Positions 36,463 through 47,300 of a DNA stretch of 64,000 bases are shown in pieces. The notes beneath the pieces were generated by a model, which was given only the letters and a program-made list of their open reading frames with translations, was not told the DNA's origin and did no database searches. Position numbers and translations under genes: made by a program. Source of the DNA: Acridotheres tristis (Eukaryota > Chordata > Aves > Passeriformes > Sturnidae). Location: contig CM072895.1 in assembly GCA_037013685.1 (NCBI GenBank), forward strand, positions 10,142,463 through 10,206,462, read 5' to 3'. Numbering within the stretch: position 1 is the first letter of the stretch; the number at the start of each line of letters is the position of its first letter.

Positions 36463-39400
36463 TCAGCTGCCCACCTCCTCTTCCATTTTTTCCACAACCT
36501 CATTTCCACTGGGGACAGGATCCCCACCACCACCATTGACAGCCGGTTCTGGTTTAGACTTCTTGGCTTCGTTGTCTCCCTGATGAGTCTCCTCCTCTGG
36601 TTTCCTCTGAAGACAAAATTGTTTATAATCTCCACTAAGTACAAATCAAAGTTTAAACATTTTTGAGAAGTTTAGCATTAGATGGCACTGCCCATCATCT
36701 ACCCAACCTCTGCTTGCCAGGCTCAGGACAGACTCCCCAGCGTTGGGGTTTAACCGGAGCTTTGAGGCTCTGACACCGAGGTCCTGACCACAGTGACACT
36801 TCAGGTGCCAGATCTCCAGAGCTGAGTTATCCTTAGTTACAGTCTGGCAAGGAAAGGCGCAACCGCTGAGCCTGAAACAGTTCCAGGGCAGACTCAGGGC
36901 ACCTACAACATCTAAAATCACCTAAAGCAGCTCCCAGTCAACTCTAGGCACACCTGAACTGACTGGCCAATGGAACAGAGGCAACATAAAACTGAGTACC
37001 CCCTAAAAGATCTTAGTTTTTATCAGCAAATACTTCCTAACACTTAAAGGAACCAAGTTCTCAATATCTGATCTCTTTAAGAGGCAGTTCATCATTACCA
37101 TCAGTGTGGCTTTACTATTTATTATGTGCAAGTCCCAATTTCCTTTTGTAAAGAAAGGAACCCAGCCCAGTCTGGTTGCCTGCCTTTTCCTCTCGATTGC
37201 AGGTGACCCTGCTGCTCTTGAGGGTCCCTCAGAGAACACCTGCAGGAGCCCCACAACTGGGTCAGCTTTACATCAGTGTGGGTCAGGCAGGGTGCTGAAC
37301 CACCAAGTATGGTCTCCTGGAGGTCAGATGGTTCCCAGTGGAAAGGGGTTTCATACACTACTGGTTTTACTTTTGGAGTGTTTTCCCATGATACAACTAA
37401 GTTAAGAAAAAATACTTTTAAGACAAATCCAATTACACAGAGCAAGTCAGTGGTACTTCAGCAAAATGCTTGTTTAACAAGTAATTTCTGGACTCACCTT
37501 TTTCCTGACTAGATGAGAGATGTCTGTTACACACTGAGATGCACCATCAGCTCCTTTCCTTACTGGAATCTGTTACAAGACAGACATTGACACATGAGCA
37601 AACGCAATCAGTAATCCCTACAGCAGATGAGAATTAATAACACTCATTTTAGATTAACTTACTGTGGACACAGAACCGCTGTCTTCACTTTGTGCAAAGC
37701 CAGATGTAGTTCCAACCTTAAGAAAAGCAGAAAAAACAGACTGTGGCAGACAATATATGTGAACTCAGTGAGATACAGAAAGCCCAAGTTCTTCACATCC
37801 CAGCACTGGATTCTGCACAGGACAGATGCAAGGTGTGCTACATATTTGCCTGACCCATCATTTCCAGCCCTGATACATTCAATGCCACAGAAGCCTATCA
37901 GATTCTTGTTTGGAACAATTAGTATCAGGGCTCTTAGTAAATATCCTCTTTAGATGTCAGCTGCCTCAGTTTCCTTCTCATAATAACAGCCTGGTAACCT
38001 GTGAGCAACCACCAGCACCCATCAAGTCTGAGCTCCTCCCATTACTGATTTACTCTAAGATCCACTGGAAGAAGCGCTGGGTCAAAAGAAAACCACAGGA
38101 CACACTCACCAGAGTTGCTTTCAGTCCTAGCTCAGCTACTTTTGCACTCTTCTGTGACTCCTTTGAATCTTCTATCTTCTCTCTAATTTCAGGAAGCAGT
38201 CCCTTCAGTTCTTCTATCTCCTTCTCATCCTCAGGGGACCCAGTGTCTGCGTTCTTTATCCGCTCATTCAGTATTGCTGGGATGAAACAGTTATCAGGGC
38301 AAAACACCTCGAGACAAAGTAACTGTCCAGTTACCAACATGCACAGGCAACTATCTGCTAACAAACACTTTTAACAATCCTGCCCGTGGTGTAGCTGTCC
38401 CTGCTTTCAGATTAAACACGACACAGCAGACAACGAGCACACCTCACTACTTTGCCTTGTGAAATCTCACGAGGCAGCTTCAGAATTCCACGTACCCAGT
38501 CTCTTGTCTATGACCTCCATGGACTTCCCAAACTGCAGCACGGCCTCGTCGAAGTCACTGTTGTAGTGGTAGGCCAGGGCGAGCTGGTAGTGGCTCTCAG
38601 CCAGCAGCCGGTCGTGACCCTCCAGGTACTTCTGCTGCAGGGCCAGGCAGGCCTGGAACTCCTCTATTGCCTGCGTGTAGTTTTCTACAGAAGAAAGCCC
38701 CAAGGTCTTTATAAACCTCAGTAATTATCCACAGCAGCACCATCTAAACTCTGGTTCGGTTACGCTGTTTTGCTACACATTACACAGTCTGCAAACAGAA
38801 CCACCACTGAACACAGCAGGGCTGGGCTGCTTTCACACCATCAGGTGACAACTCTGCCTCCCCTGAGAGGCTCTTCTAGGCCAGCTCCTCTGGCTCTCTC
38901 ACAAGTGCTTCGTCTAATTTCAGCACAGAAAACTGAGCAGCCAAGTCAAGGCAGGCACCAAATTCTCCTTCTTTACCTTCTACCAGGAACTGAATGTAAC
39001 TGGTCACAACTGCAACACAGATCTGGAGCTAAGGACAGTGCCACCTTCATGCCAAGCTCTCCCCAGGTGTGCTCTAGTGATGTAAGACACAACCCTTGTT
39101 CTGTAGCCCTGCCCCAGAAACCTGTTGGATTACTTCCAATGCCTGCCCCAGAGAAAGCATACATTTGGATTTAACAGGATTAAAATACCTTTTTTAATGA
39201 AAGGCAAGCAAAGACATTACAAGGCATAAACCTGAGGGTTGCTTCCCACTCCTTTTCCCTGCTGTGTAACACAAGAGTCATTCCTGACCATAATCTAGGA
39301 TTTGGGAAAGTCGAAGAGAATTTACTATTCTTCATGACAATTTCAGCAAGTCACTCAAGTTCATAAGCAAGGTTTGGTCATTTCAGAAGGCATAACACAA

Positions 39401-42400
39401 GACTGGTTTTGGTCTGGCAACACACTGCTTCTTACTGAAACTTTTTTTTCCTATGCTCTGCAAACGCACAGACTATCCCTATTTAAGGCACCAACCATTA
39501 CTTACAAAGCTTTTCACATGGCTGCAACTATCACGATCAGTCTAGTTCTCATCCTAACAGCCTTAACTCACATCTGCTTAAAGTACAAAACTCAGTGACA
39601 GAAAGTAGAACCAAATACTCTGCACATGAGAAGTTACATTACTTACCAGATTCAATGCTAACTTCTCCTAACTTCAGATGAGCTTGAGCTGCATGGAGCT
39701 GAGCTTCTTTTGTTTCTTGTCTACAGCAAGAAGAAAAAGTTTTCAAATCCTAATCAGAACATGCCACATTCTCTAACTGGCTATGCCACCATCCAATTTA
39801 CACTGAGTTTCCGTGGCATACACTCAAAATAGAACTTCAGTCTTTACCTCTTGTAAATGACTTTTGCTAACTCCAGCATGTCCCAGGCTAGCTCAAGATT
39901 GCCAATTTCATCCTCTTCACTTTCCTGTAAAGACCAGAAGCGCATGACAGATTAAGTGATTAGATCACATCATAGAGCACAAACACCACCACTAAATTCC
40001 CAACCAGTGTTATCAAGGAATCTGTTTCTGCAAGAGGTAAACATTTCACCACTAGAAGACAAAAAAAGAAAAATATGCAGAAGTTATTGCATCAACCAAG
40101 ACATGGCCTGGAGTAAAGATGTTTCAATGGAACACAAACTCACATTGTTTTCTGATATGCTTTAATTTTTTTCCAGAAATAACGGGGCACCAAGCACCAG
40201 TATCCCAAGAGCAAGATCTTGGTTAAGGTTCTCTTTAGACGAATCAAATAAAGTTGACGGTCCAGCTATTTTTAATGAGTCTTTGAGCTGTGTTAGAACA
40301 GTCTGAGAAAGGAACAGTTATCTCAAATGCTTAGTGCCACTTTACAAGGCTGCTGATTTTTCCAGGCATTTTGACTGCTACATCAACGTACATCTCAGGT
40401 TTGAGGAGCACCACATTTCTCAAACAATTTCCATCTTAATCACAGCTTACTGGACCATGAGACTTCAACATGTAGAGTAAAATAACCAGACAAGCAGAGA
40501 ATGAACTGTTCCAAGTAACTCCAGTGACAGGCTGGAACAGCTCTCTCTGCCTGCCCCTGCACCACCAGGCCATGTCAGATCAGCACACCACAAGCATTTG
40601 TGTCAGAGCAGCTGAACAAACCCAAGTTTACAGACACAGCTGAGAAAGATGCCACAATCCAGATAAGGCCTAACATCGGCCATTCCTAAGCAATACTGTC
40701 TTTCAGAAGTATTTTCCTACACAGAACTAAACACAACTGAGCTTTTAGAAGGACATCAACATCATATATGCCTAATACTGCATCGTTCCATGAGCACAGG
40801 TGTCAGACCTCAGCAACCTCACCTTGTCTTCCACCGTCAATTCATTCTCCTTATCATCTTCAGCTTTATCATTTTCTTTATCTTCCTCTTCAGATTCTTC
40901 TGTTTCTAGAAGGCAAGTAGATGCATGAGGACACTTCTGGTTCCTGTGCTTACTCAACATAGAGTCAGGAAGAATAAGTTATATCCAAAGGTTAGAGGTG
41001 TGATGTAAGAAGAGCAGATACATTAAAGTCTCAGCATCAGCAGCCATCTTGCTGAAACTGTTCAGCACTGTCGACTAAAGCAGTCCATGAATTCAACTTC
41101 TGACTATCCACAACAGAAACTTACATAGAATTTAGTCCTCGCAAGCCTGTTGTCAGCTCTCACTGAAGTAACAAGATTCTGAGCACCCTTAGAGGCACTG
41201 GCCAGCTGCTGAACTTCATGCTACAGAAAATAAGTGTTTTCAGCAAGATAGCTGCCAAGCTGCACACAAATTAGTCTAAGTTCATGAGCCTCACGTCAGG
41301 CATTTAAGTGTCAGTGTTAATGAACCTCTTCTCGTGTAGTACTAATTTGACTTTTGACACTGCAAGAACATCACATCATCTGTTCTACCAGCAGAAGACA
41401 TTTTGGCAAATTGTGCAGTGAAGGAATATGGCTAATAACTTCAGAGCACTGGTTGGTCTGCAGGCCAGTATATGTACCCTGTATCACAATCTCTGGCTAA
41501 TTCCAGAACAGGAGCTTGATGCAGGGGGACTGAGAGCCTGTGAACTCACTAGTCCAACTCCCAGCACACATCCACCACTGAAAGGGTCAAACCTTCAGTC
41601 AGACATGAAGACACCTTGTATAAAGGTAAAACAAAAGAGATGCCAGGACACTAAGATTTAAGTAGTGGGAGGACTTTGGAATGAGACAGCACCAGACCAG
41701 GATGTTCCAGAGGGTCCTCACACTCCCAGACTTAGGGCAAAAAGCAGCAGTGTGTGTGCATAAGCAGCTTTTCAGCGCTGAGGGGGAGGAGCAGGTTAAC
41801 TACTCTTAGTTTATTTTCAGTCATCTTCTCTCCACTCAGACACTGTTAGGCCACTGCTCCACCTCTGAGTGTTCACTATGCTTAGCAGAACAAATCCTTC
41901 CAGGGTCCAGAACTGTTTAGTCTGAACAACCACCACTCCAGAAGTAAGGCACTGCCTGTGAAGATAAGCTACCGACAAGCAAAGCTGCAATTACAGTTCA
42001 TCAATTAACTCGTGCAATAGAAGGCAAAGGCCCACTAAGGCCACAAGGTACTGCTGCAGCAAAGGGTGCAGGTCTTGCTGGGTGTAACTCTTACTTCAGC
42101 AGAGCCCTGGAAACAGCTATAATAAAGCAGGGAAGCAGAAGGGCAGAAGCTGGACAGCCAGAAGACTGTACTAGAGCAGCAATAAGCCTTCAGCAAATCA
42201 AGTTTAGATTTTCCAACTACATTCTCACTAGCAATGACCCATCAGAGAAAAACTCAAATGAAGAGTTCCTTTCTTCCACCAGAAGTAAATTTACTACTTT
42301 ATGTGTTCAGCTATTCTTGTTTTTTCACCACCATTTTAAAATAAAACACATCTATAACCAGAGGTAATTTGTGCTTCAAGTTATGTGAAGGTTAGTGCAA

Positions 42401-45400
42401 TACACCCAGATGCATGCAAGTGAACATCCATTCAGTATTCTCCACCAGCCCAGCCATTACTTACACATTTCACAGGGCTGTCAGTTTGCTTTCAAGTAAG
42501 ACTTGCTTTGCAGTTAGTTAAGCGTTAGTCTAGAGAAACTGAGACTACTCACTATTCCTTGAAACTTTACTTGTATGTAAAGTCCTTCAGGAGCCCCTTT
42601 ACTGAGCCTTTCCCTTATTCTAAGGCAGACAGAAAATTCTGAATGGAACACTTTACCCATTGTTAGCCAAATCCATCAAGTCATCCACCCACAAGTACTT
42701 TTCTCCTCTCAGTGTTACCTTCTCCCTCTTCCATCAGGTCATCTTTCTCTTCTTTTTCTACCTTAGCACCTTCACCCTCTTCCATCAGGTCATCTTTCTT
42801 TTCCTCTTTCTCTACCTTAGCAGCAACTTCAACATTTTCTTTCATGTCATTAGGTAGCTCTTTGGCCTTTGCGGGCACAGGTTCTTTTGAGGACACGGTC
42901 TCTTTAGAGTCACCTGCTTTCTCTTCTGTAACTGTCTCTACTGGCTCCTCTTGTTTCTCTTCTGCCGCCTTCTGTTCAGTCACCTCTGCATCTCCTTCTG
43001 CAGCTCCTTTCTGTTCCACAGCAGCTGCTGCCTGTGCTTCTGCCTTTTCTTCCACAGCTGTTTCTGCCTGCCCTTCTACAGCCTCTCCCTTCTCCACAGC
43101 TGGTTCTTTTTCTGTTGCTTCTGCTGCCTGTTCTCCCGTCTCTCCCTTCTCTTCCACAGCCACTTCAGCCTCTTCCCCAGCTGCCTTTGCCTCCTTGTCT
43201 GACACTTCTGACGTTCTCTCCTTCTCCTCAGTTGCCTTCTCTACCTTGTCCTCTACTGTGTTCTGTTCTTTTTCTACCTTCTTCTCTTCCACAGCTGCCT
43301 CCTCTTTCACAGGCACCTGCTTTTTCTGCTCTTCTGAAGTTTCGTTTCCCACAGAAATCTCAGTCTTCTCTTCAGCCTCTTTGGGCTTTGCATCCTTGTC
43401 AGCAGCTGCTTCTTTGGATTCTTCTTCTGTAATCTCTTTCATTTCAACATCCTCTTCTTTGATTTCCTTCTCAGACAGTACTGTAGACTCTTCCATGGAC
43501 TTTTTGGCCTCTTCCTTTTCCCTCATGGCGTTATAAACCTGTTCTCTCAACTCCTCCCTTGCTTCTTCTACATGATTGAGGAAGCATAAACATTTCTTCG
43601 AGTTTAGTGATAAAGACATTAACGGGCACTGACAACACCACCCTCAAGACCCTCCAGTGTGTTGGTTTGTTACCAAGTTGGATGACATTCCTACTAGCTT
43701 CATTTTCCAAGTACAAGGAATTAGGAGACAACCAACATAGCCACTTGATCTAAGCAAGTCCCTTCCCCTTCCCCAGACTGCAGCATTGCAAGCGGCCGCT
43801 CAAGCAGTGTGCGGTTGTGCAGCGATTTTAGTCACAGCTAAGCAAGAGGTGCCAGTGCTTGAACAGTCTGGATGGACAGGAATTCCTGTATCCTCTCCAG
43901 CTGCAGGCAGTACAAAATAGCCACTGTTCTTGGGACTTTGTACAGAGACTCTGACCCGTGGGACTACACGCACTGTACTGCTACAAGGTTACAAAGCAGC
44001 TGGAGTCAGCGGTGAAGCTTAAGAAAGCAAGTTTGAATGCAGTGTTTCAGGACACAGACACCCGGTGACCCTTTTACACATGCTTTCAGTGACCAGCTCC
44101 TTGCAGATGTTTTACAGGTTTTGCTCATCTTTAAGAAAGACTTAAAAAAAACCAAACAGAAACAGAGTCCATTCAGACTGCCAAGAGTTTCAACAGAATA
44201 ATTCAGGCTACCCAAGATACCAATGGACTAATCTTGGATCATTCCAACAAGAAAACACAGCCTGGTGCCTCCACGGCAGGGCAGGCAGCTTTACATACCA
44301 TCAGCAGCTGGCAACGCAGAGTCATCTGCTTTTTCTCCTTCCTCTTCCACCTGCACCCCTTCTAAGGCATTTCCCAGCACACCATTTTCCATTCTAAAGG
44401 GAATAGGAGTTTATTATCTCTTGGATCTTTCAATACCATCATCTGAACTGCACAAGCTGCAATGCCACAGCCCACCCCACCCAGGGCAATCCTGTCCATA
44501 AAGTGAAATACTGTTACACCAGACACACTCTTCACCAAATGACAAATTGTCACCGTACCTTGCCAACTCCAGGAGAGATTTTCCATAATAAAAAAAAGCT
44601 TCTGCACACTCATCTGCTGTCTCACCGTACTTTTTACCCCTACAAAAATAATAAAGAATTATTTGCCTATGCCTGCTTCAGATTTGGATATGTGAACTTG
44701 AACATCAAATATTCCTAGACAAAAGGATAATTTTCTTGGCTCATTTCCCATTGCTTTAAATAAATATTGAATGCTTCTCTCAGTTAGATATGGCTCTCAA
44801 ACACCCAACTGAGGAAATTATTCTGTAACCCAAAAAGTACCATTCACAGAGACTGATCAAGACTAGTGAACAAGTTACTAGAGAAGACACCCACATAATA
44901 AAATATTAAATCTCTTTCCCTCCTTAGGGAACTCTGCTGGTAATGCCTATTACAAAAGCCACCTAAACTGCACACTAACTACAGCTCTATCCAACTCTTG
45001 GGTGACTTTAAATAGGTTACCTCCTCCTCAGTTGCATTATAAATTATAAACAGGTTAGGTAAAAATCCCAATCTTTCTTGCAAAATCCACATCAGAACAG
45101 CCAAGCTGAAGCCCAAGCCCAGCAAAAACACACAGAACATTTTACTACTCACAGCAAGCTCGCAGCTTCCTGGAACGCATTCACAGCAGCTGGAATATTT
45201 CCCATGACCAAGTGCTTCTGTCCTAAACCCAATAGTTTCTTTGATTCTCCATCCACATCCATACTGGAGAAAGAGGAAATAAATCAAATAAAGGATTCTG
45301 CTAGTTGTCACCATAATTCCAGCTCTCAAAACCTAGTCTGCTTTATGGAATAGCGAGCTGCATGTTACACTGGTTGGAACTACCAGGGTAGGCGGGATTT

Positions 45401-46882
45401 GTTTGGTTTGGGTAAATCTGAAACAACTGATAGTTCAAATAACCAAGGGAAGACAGGCAATTTCATCCAACCACTGCAACAAGGAATCTCCTATGACAAA
45501 GGCTGCTAAAAAATATACTTTAGGACTTGCACACCAACACACCACGCAGCACCAGTGTTTCAGACTCCAGCGCTAAATCAAGAAAAAGAAGAATAAACTC
45601 AAGTTAAAACTTTATAGCACAGCATGGTGCATCTGAGAAGAATGACAGATGCTAGTGTCACTTTCAATTCAGTGCATCTCAGCTTCATTTCCAGAAGTTC
45701 CAGCCTAACATCTCAGACTAGGACAAGAGGAGCTGCTCACAGAGGAATACCATCTATCACATGCCAGCTGCACACTTGTGTCTCTCCCGCACTAATTAAA
45801 AATCCAAAAACTTCAAGAACAGCTGGTACTTTTGTATGTATCGGTCCCTGAAAGGGCCTTGCTGCACTAGATTTGTGCAAACCACTGCTTTTCAGCACCT
45901 ACAGCACATATGGGAGTTAAATTCCAAATCTAAGAACCGATCAGAAGGGTGACCTTTTGTTTCACTCACTAACTCCGGGATTTTGGGTTATTTAATAACT
46001 GACAGTTCCAGCTCCCGTCTCACCTGTCCGTCTTGTCTGTGGATGTGGAAGGAGCTGCCAGTTCCTCTTCCATCCTGCAAACAGAAAATCGAATGTGTTT
46101 TCAATTCACGTTTAGAACCGGCCAGCCATTTCAGGGCACGAGCTGAGCGCTCGGGGGTGCGAAAGCAGCGCCAAGAGTGTGAATTAGAGGTGCTCATCCA
46201 GCCCGAGCGGGGTCAGGCTCCTCAGTTTGGTGTTTATGGTTCGAAAGGAGGCTGTGAGGGGCTCGGCCAGCCCCTGCCGGGCCGGTCCCGCGCAGACAAT
46301 GGGGCCTTTCCCGCCTTCCGCCGGCTCCGCCCCCCGCCCTTGGCGCCAAACCCCGGCGGCGGCTCCTCACGGGCCGCCGGTCACGTGACGTCCACCCCCT
46401 CCCCCCAGCCCGCCCCGCGGCGTCGGCTGCCCCCAACAAAGATGGCGGCGGCCGCGCAGCGGTCACGTGGTGGCTCCGCGCGAGCCGCGCGGGCCCAGCT
46501 GGCGCCGGAGAAGCGGGGCGGCGGCACGTACCACAGCCGGCGGGGGGGGGGACGGCGGAGGCAGGTACCACAAACGGCGACGGGGGGACGGCGGAGGCAG
46601 GTACCACAAACAGCGAGGGAGAAAGGGGGGGGAGGAGGGGGTGCAGCTTCGCCTGCCCGACCAGCACCCCGAGCCCTCCTCCTAAGGAAATCCGGCCCAC
46701 CGCCCCCTTTACCCCATCCCCTCCGGTACCCTGCGGCCCGAAGGCGCTTCTCCCTCTCCCCTAAGCCCCCCGTCCCCGACACGCACACACCGTAACCGGG
46801 ACCAGCCTGCACGGCCTTACCTAGTCTGGGAGGCCGGCGCGGGCTCAACGCAGGGGGAAGCGGCGATGGCCGAGGATTGCAT
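36463..46882 (-). CDS. NASP: NASP, nuclear autoantigenic sperm protein, H3-H4 chaperone (14 coding exons, 702 aa)
   Basis: NASP is a nuclear SHNi-TPR histone chaperone that buffers soluble H3-H4 (and binds linker histone) during replication. Exons in transcript order: 46821-46882, 46024-46074, 45153-45263, 44559-44639, 44299-44393, 42719-43567, 40823-40905, 39848-39924, 39647-39720, 38496-38684, 38110-38276, 37663-37716, 37498-37569 and 36463-36606. Every phase matches, giving 702 aa. TPR1 is [20 protein letters not shown]; the second begins [20 protein letters not shown] and is interrupted by the Glu/Lys-rich acidic exon. Later repeats include [38 protein letters not shown] and [21 protein letters not shown] coiled coil ([20 protein letters not shown]) and a basic nuclear localisation signal (LVRKKRKPEEE) follow. 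The protein starts [10 protein letters not shown] and the tail is shorter than in human. Human tNASP is 788 aa; the shorter acidic region accounts for most of the difference. Confidence 0.97.
40906..42718 (-). other. NASP intron downstream of the acidic exon
   Basis: The intron runs from the donor after 42,719 to the acceptor before 40,905 on the - strand. I see no further exon, repeat family or RNA gene in its 1.8 kb. Confidence 0.7.
42718..42822 (-). repeat. Tandem duplication inside the NASP acidic exon
   Basis: Two copies of 51 and 54 bp lie next to each other (about 42,718-42,768 and 42,769-42,822). Each encodes KVEKEEK(K)DDLMEEGEG on the - strand. They differ by a few bases and one codon. 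Confidence 0.8.
42719..43567 (-). other. NASP: NASP acidic exon, frame-preserving cassette
   Basis: This 849-nt exon is a multiple of three with the same phase at both ends (phase 1), so it can be skipped without changing the frame. It encodes about 282 residues, mostly Glu, Lys, Ala and Val, opening [15 protein letters not shown]. In mammals inclusion gives testis/embryonic tNASP and skipping gives somatic sNASP. Skipping here would leave about 419 aa. Its 3' end carries a duplicated [21 protein letters not shown] unit. Confidence 0.85.
46382..46391. promoter_or_regulatory. E-box overlapping a CRE-like site
   Basis: CACGTG (46,382-46,387) overlaps TGACGT (46,386-46,391) in NASP intron 1. 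These are the cores for USF/MYC-type bHLH factors and for CREB/ATF. A second CACGTG is at 46,464-46,469. Confidence 0.45.
46439..46448 (+). promoter_or_regulatory. YY1-like element AAGATGGCGG
   Basis: The motif matches the AAGATGGCGGC element that usually sits just downstream of a start site in the direction of transcription. Here it points to the + strand, opposite to NASP, within NASP intron 1. Confidence 0.4.
46530..46622. repeat. GC-rich 36-bp minisatellite, about 2.6 copies
   Basis: Copies at 46,551-46,586 and 46,587-46,622 are nearly identical. A degraded partial copy precedes them. Each carries GTACCACA, so ACCACA cores (the RUNX-type core) recur at 46,530, 46,567 and 46,603, about 36 bp apart. 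Confidence 0.75.
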
Positions 46883-46943
46883 AGAAGCTGCTGGAGAGAG
46901 GGGCGGCGGCGGCAGAGTGCAGCCCCCTGCCCCTCCGGCTGCC

Positions 46944-46949
46944 TATATA
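46944..46949 (-). promoter_or_regulatory. TATA-like box of NASP
   Basis: On the - strand the sequence reads GGGTATATAGGC. An initiator-like GCACTCT places a start site at about 46,918, 31 bp from the first T of the box. That gives a 5' UTR of about 36 nt before the ATG at 46,882. A TATA box inside a CpG island is less common than a TATA-less CpG promoter. Confidence 0.5.
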
Positions 46950-47001
46950 CCCCCGAGGACACGCCCCGGCCCGCCTGGCGGCGCGCGCGCGCCGCGGGGG
47001 G

Positions 47002-47132
47002 ACTACCGCTCCCGGCACGCTGCGCGCTCGCCCCGCCGCGGGACGCCGGAGGGGCCGCCGCGCGGGGCGCGCTGGGAAGTGTAGTGCCGGCGAGGGAGGC
47101 GGGGTCCCGCGGGGCATGCCGGGAGGTGCAGT
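47002..47132. promoter_or_regulatory. Three ZNF143/THAP11-like sites upstream of NASP
   Basis: The family motif is ACTACAATTCCCAGCATGC. Related sequences occur on the + strand at 47,002-47,020 (ACTACCGCTCCCGGCACGC), on the - strand at 47,068-47,085 (ACTACACTTCCCAGCGCG) and on the - strand at 47,113-47,132 (ACTGCACCTCCCGGCATGCC). All lie within 215 bp upstream of the predicted NASP start. The middle copy is closest to consensus. Confidence 0.5.
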
Positions 47133-47300
47133 CCCACTCCCTCAGCCCGGCTGCGGGAGCTCCTCAGCCCCGGCCGGGGGCCCGGGAGGCTTTGGCACCC
47201 CGGCCCGGGCTCTGCATCCGCCCTCGGCCTCTTCCAGGCGAGCAGGCCCCGGGCTTCAGCCCAGCTCACGCAGATGCTCGGTCCTCCCCTGGCACCTGAA

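Larger units (their letters stand above)
46130..47300. promoter_or_regulatory. CpG island over the NASP promoter, exon 1 and intron 1
   Basis: The region is markedly GC-rich with dense CpG, unlike the AT-rich flanks. It includes a GC alternating tract at about 46,980-46,996 and G10-11 runs near 46,541-46,551. It spans NASP exon 1 (start codon 46,880-46,882), intron 1 and the upstream promoter. Long open frames on both strands here reflect GC content rather than genes. Confidence 0.85.

Noticed and set aside
42712..43536. 274-codon open frame on the + strand, Ser/Phe-rich
   Set aside because: It is the antisense shadow of the NASP acidic exon; GAA/GAG codons read backward as TTC/CTC. It has no independent splice or start support.
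45983..46795. 270-codon open frame on the + strand through the NASP CpG island
   Set aside because: Low-complexity Arg/Gly/Pro translation of GC-rich promoter and minisatellite DNA. It crosses NASP exon 2 on the other strand.
46381..46962. 193-codon open frame on the - strand over NASP exon 1
   Set aside because: A different frame from the NASP start exon and unspliced; it arises from stop-poor GC-rich sequence.
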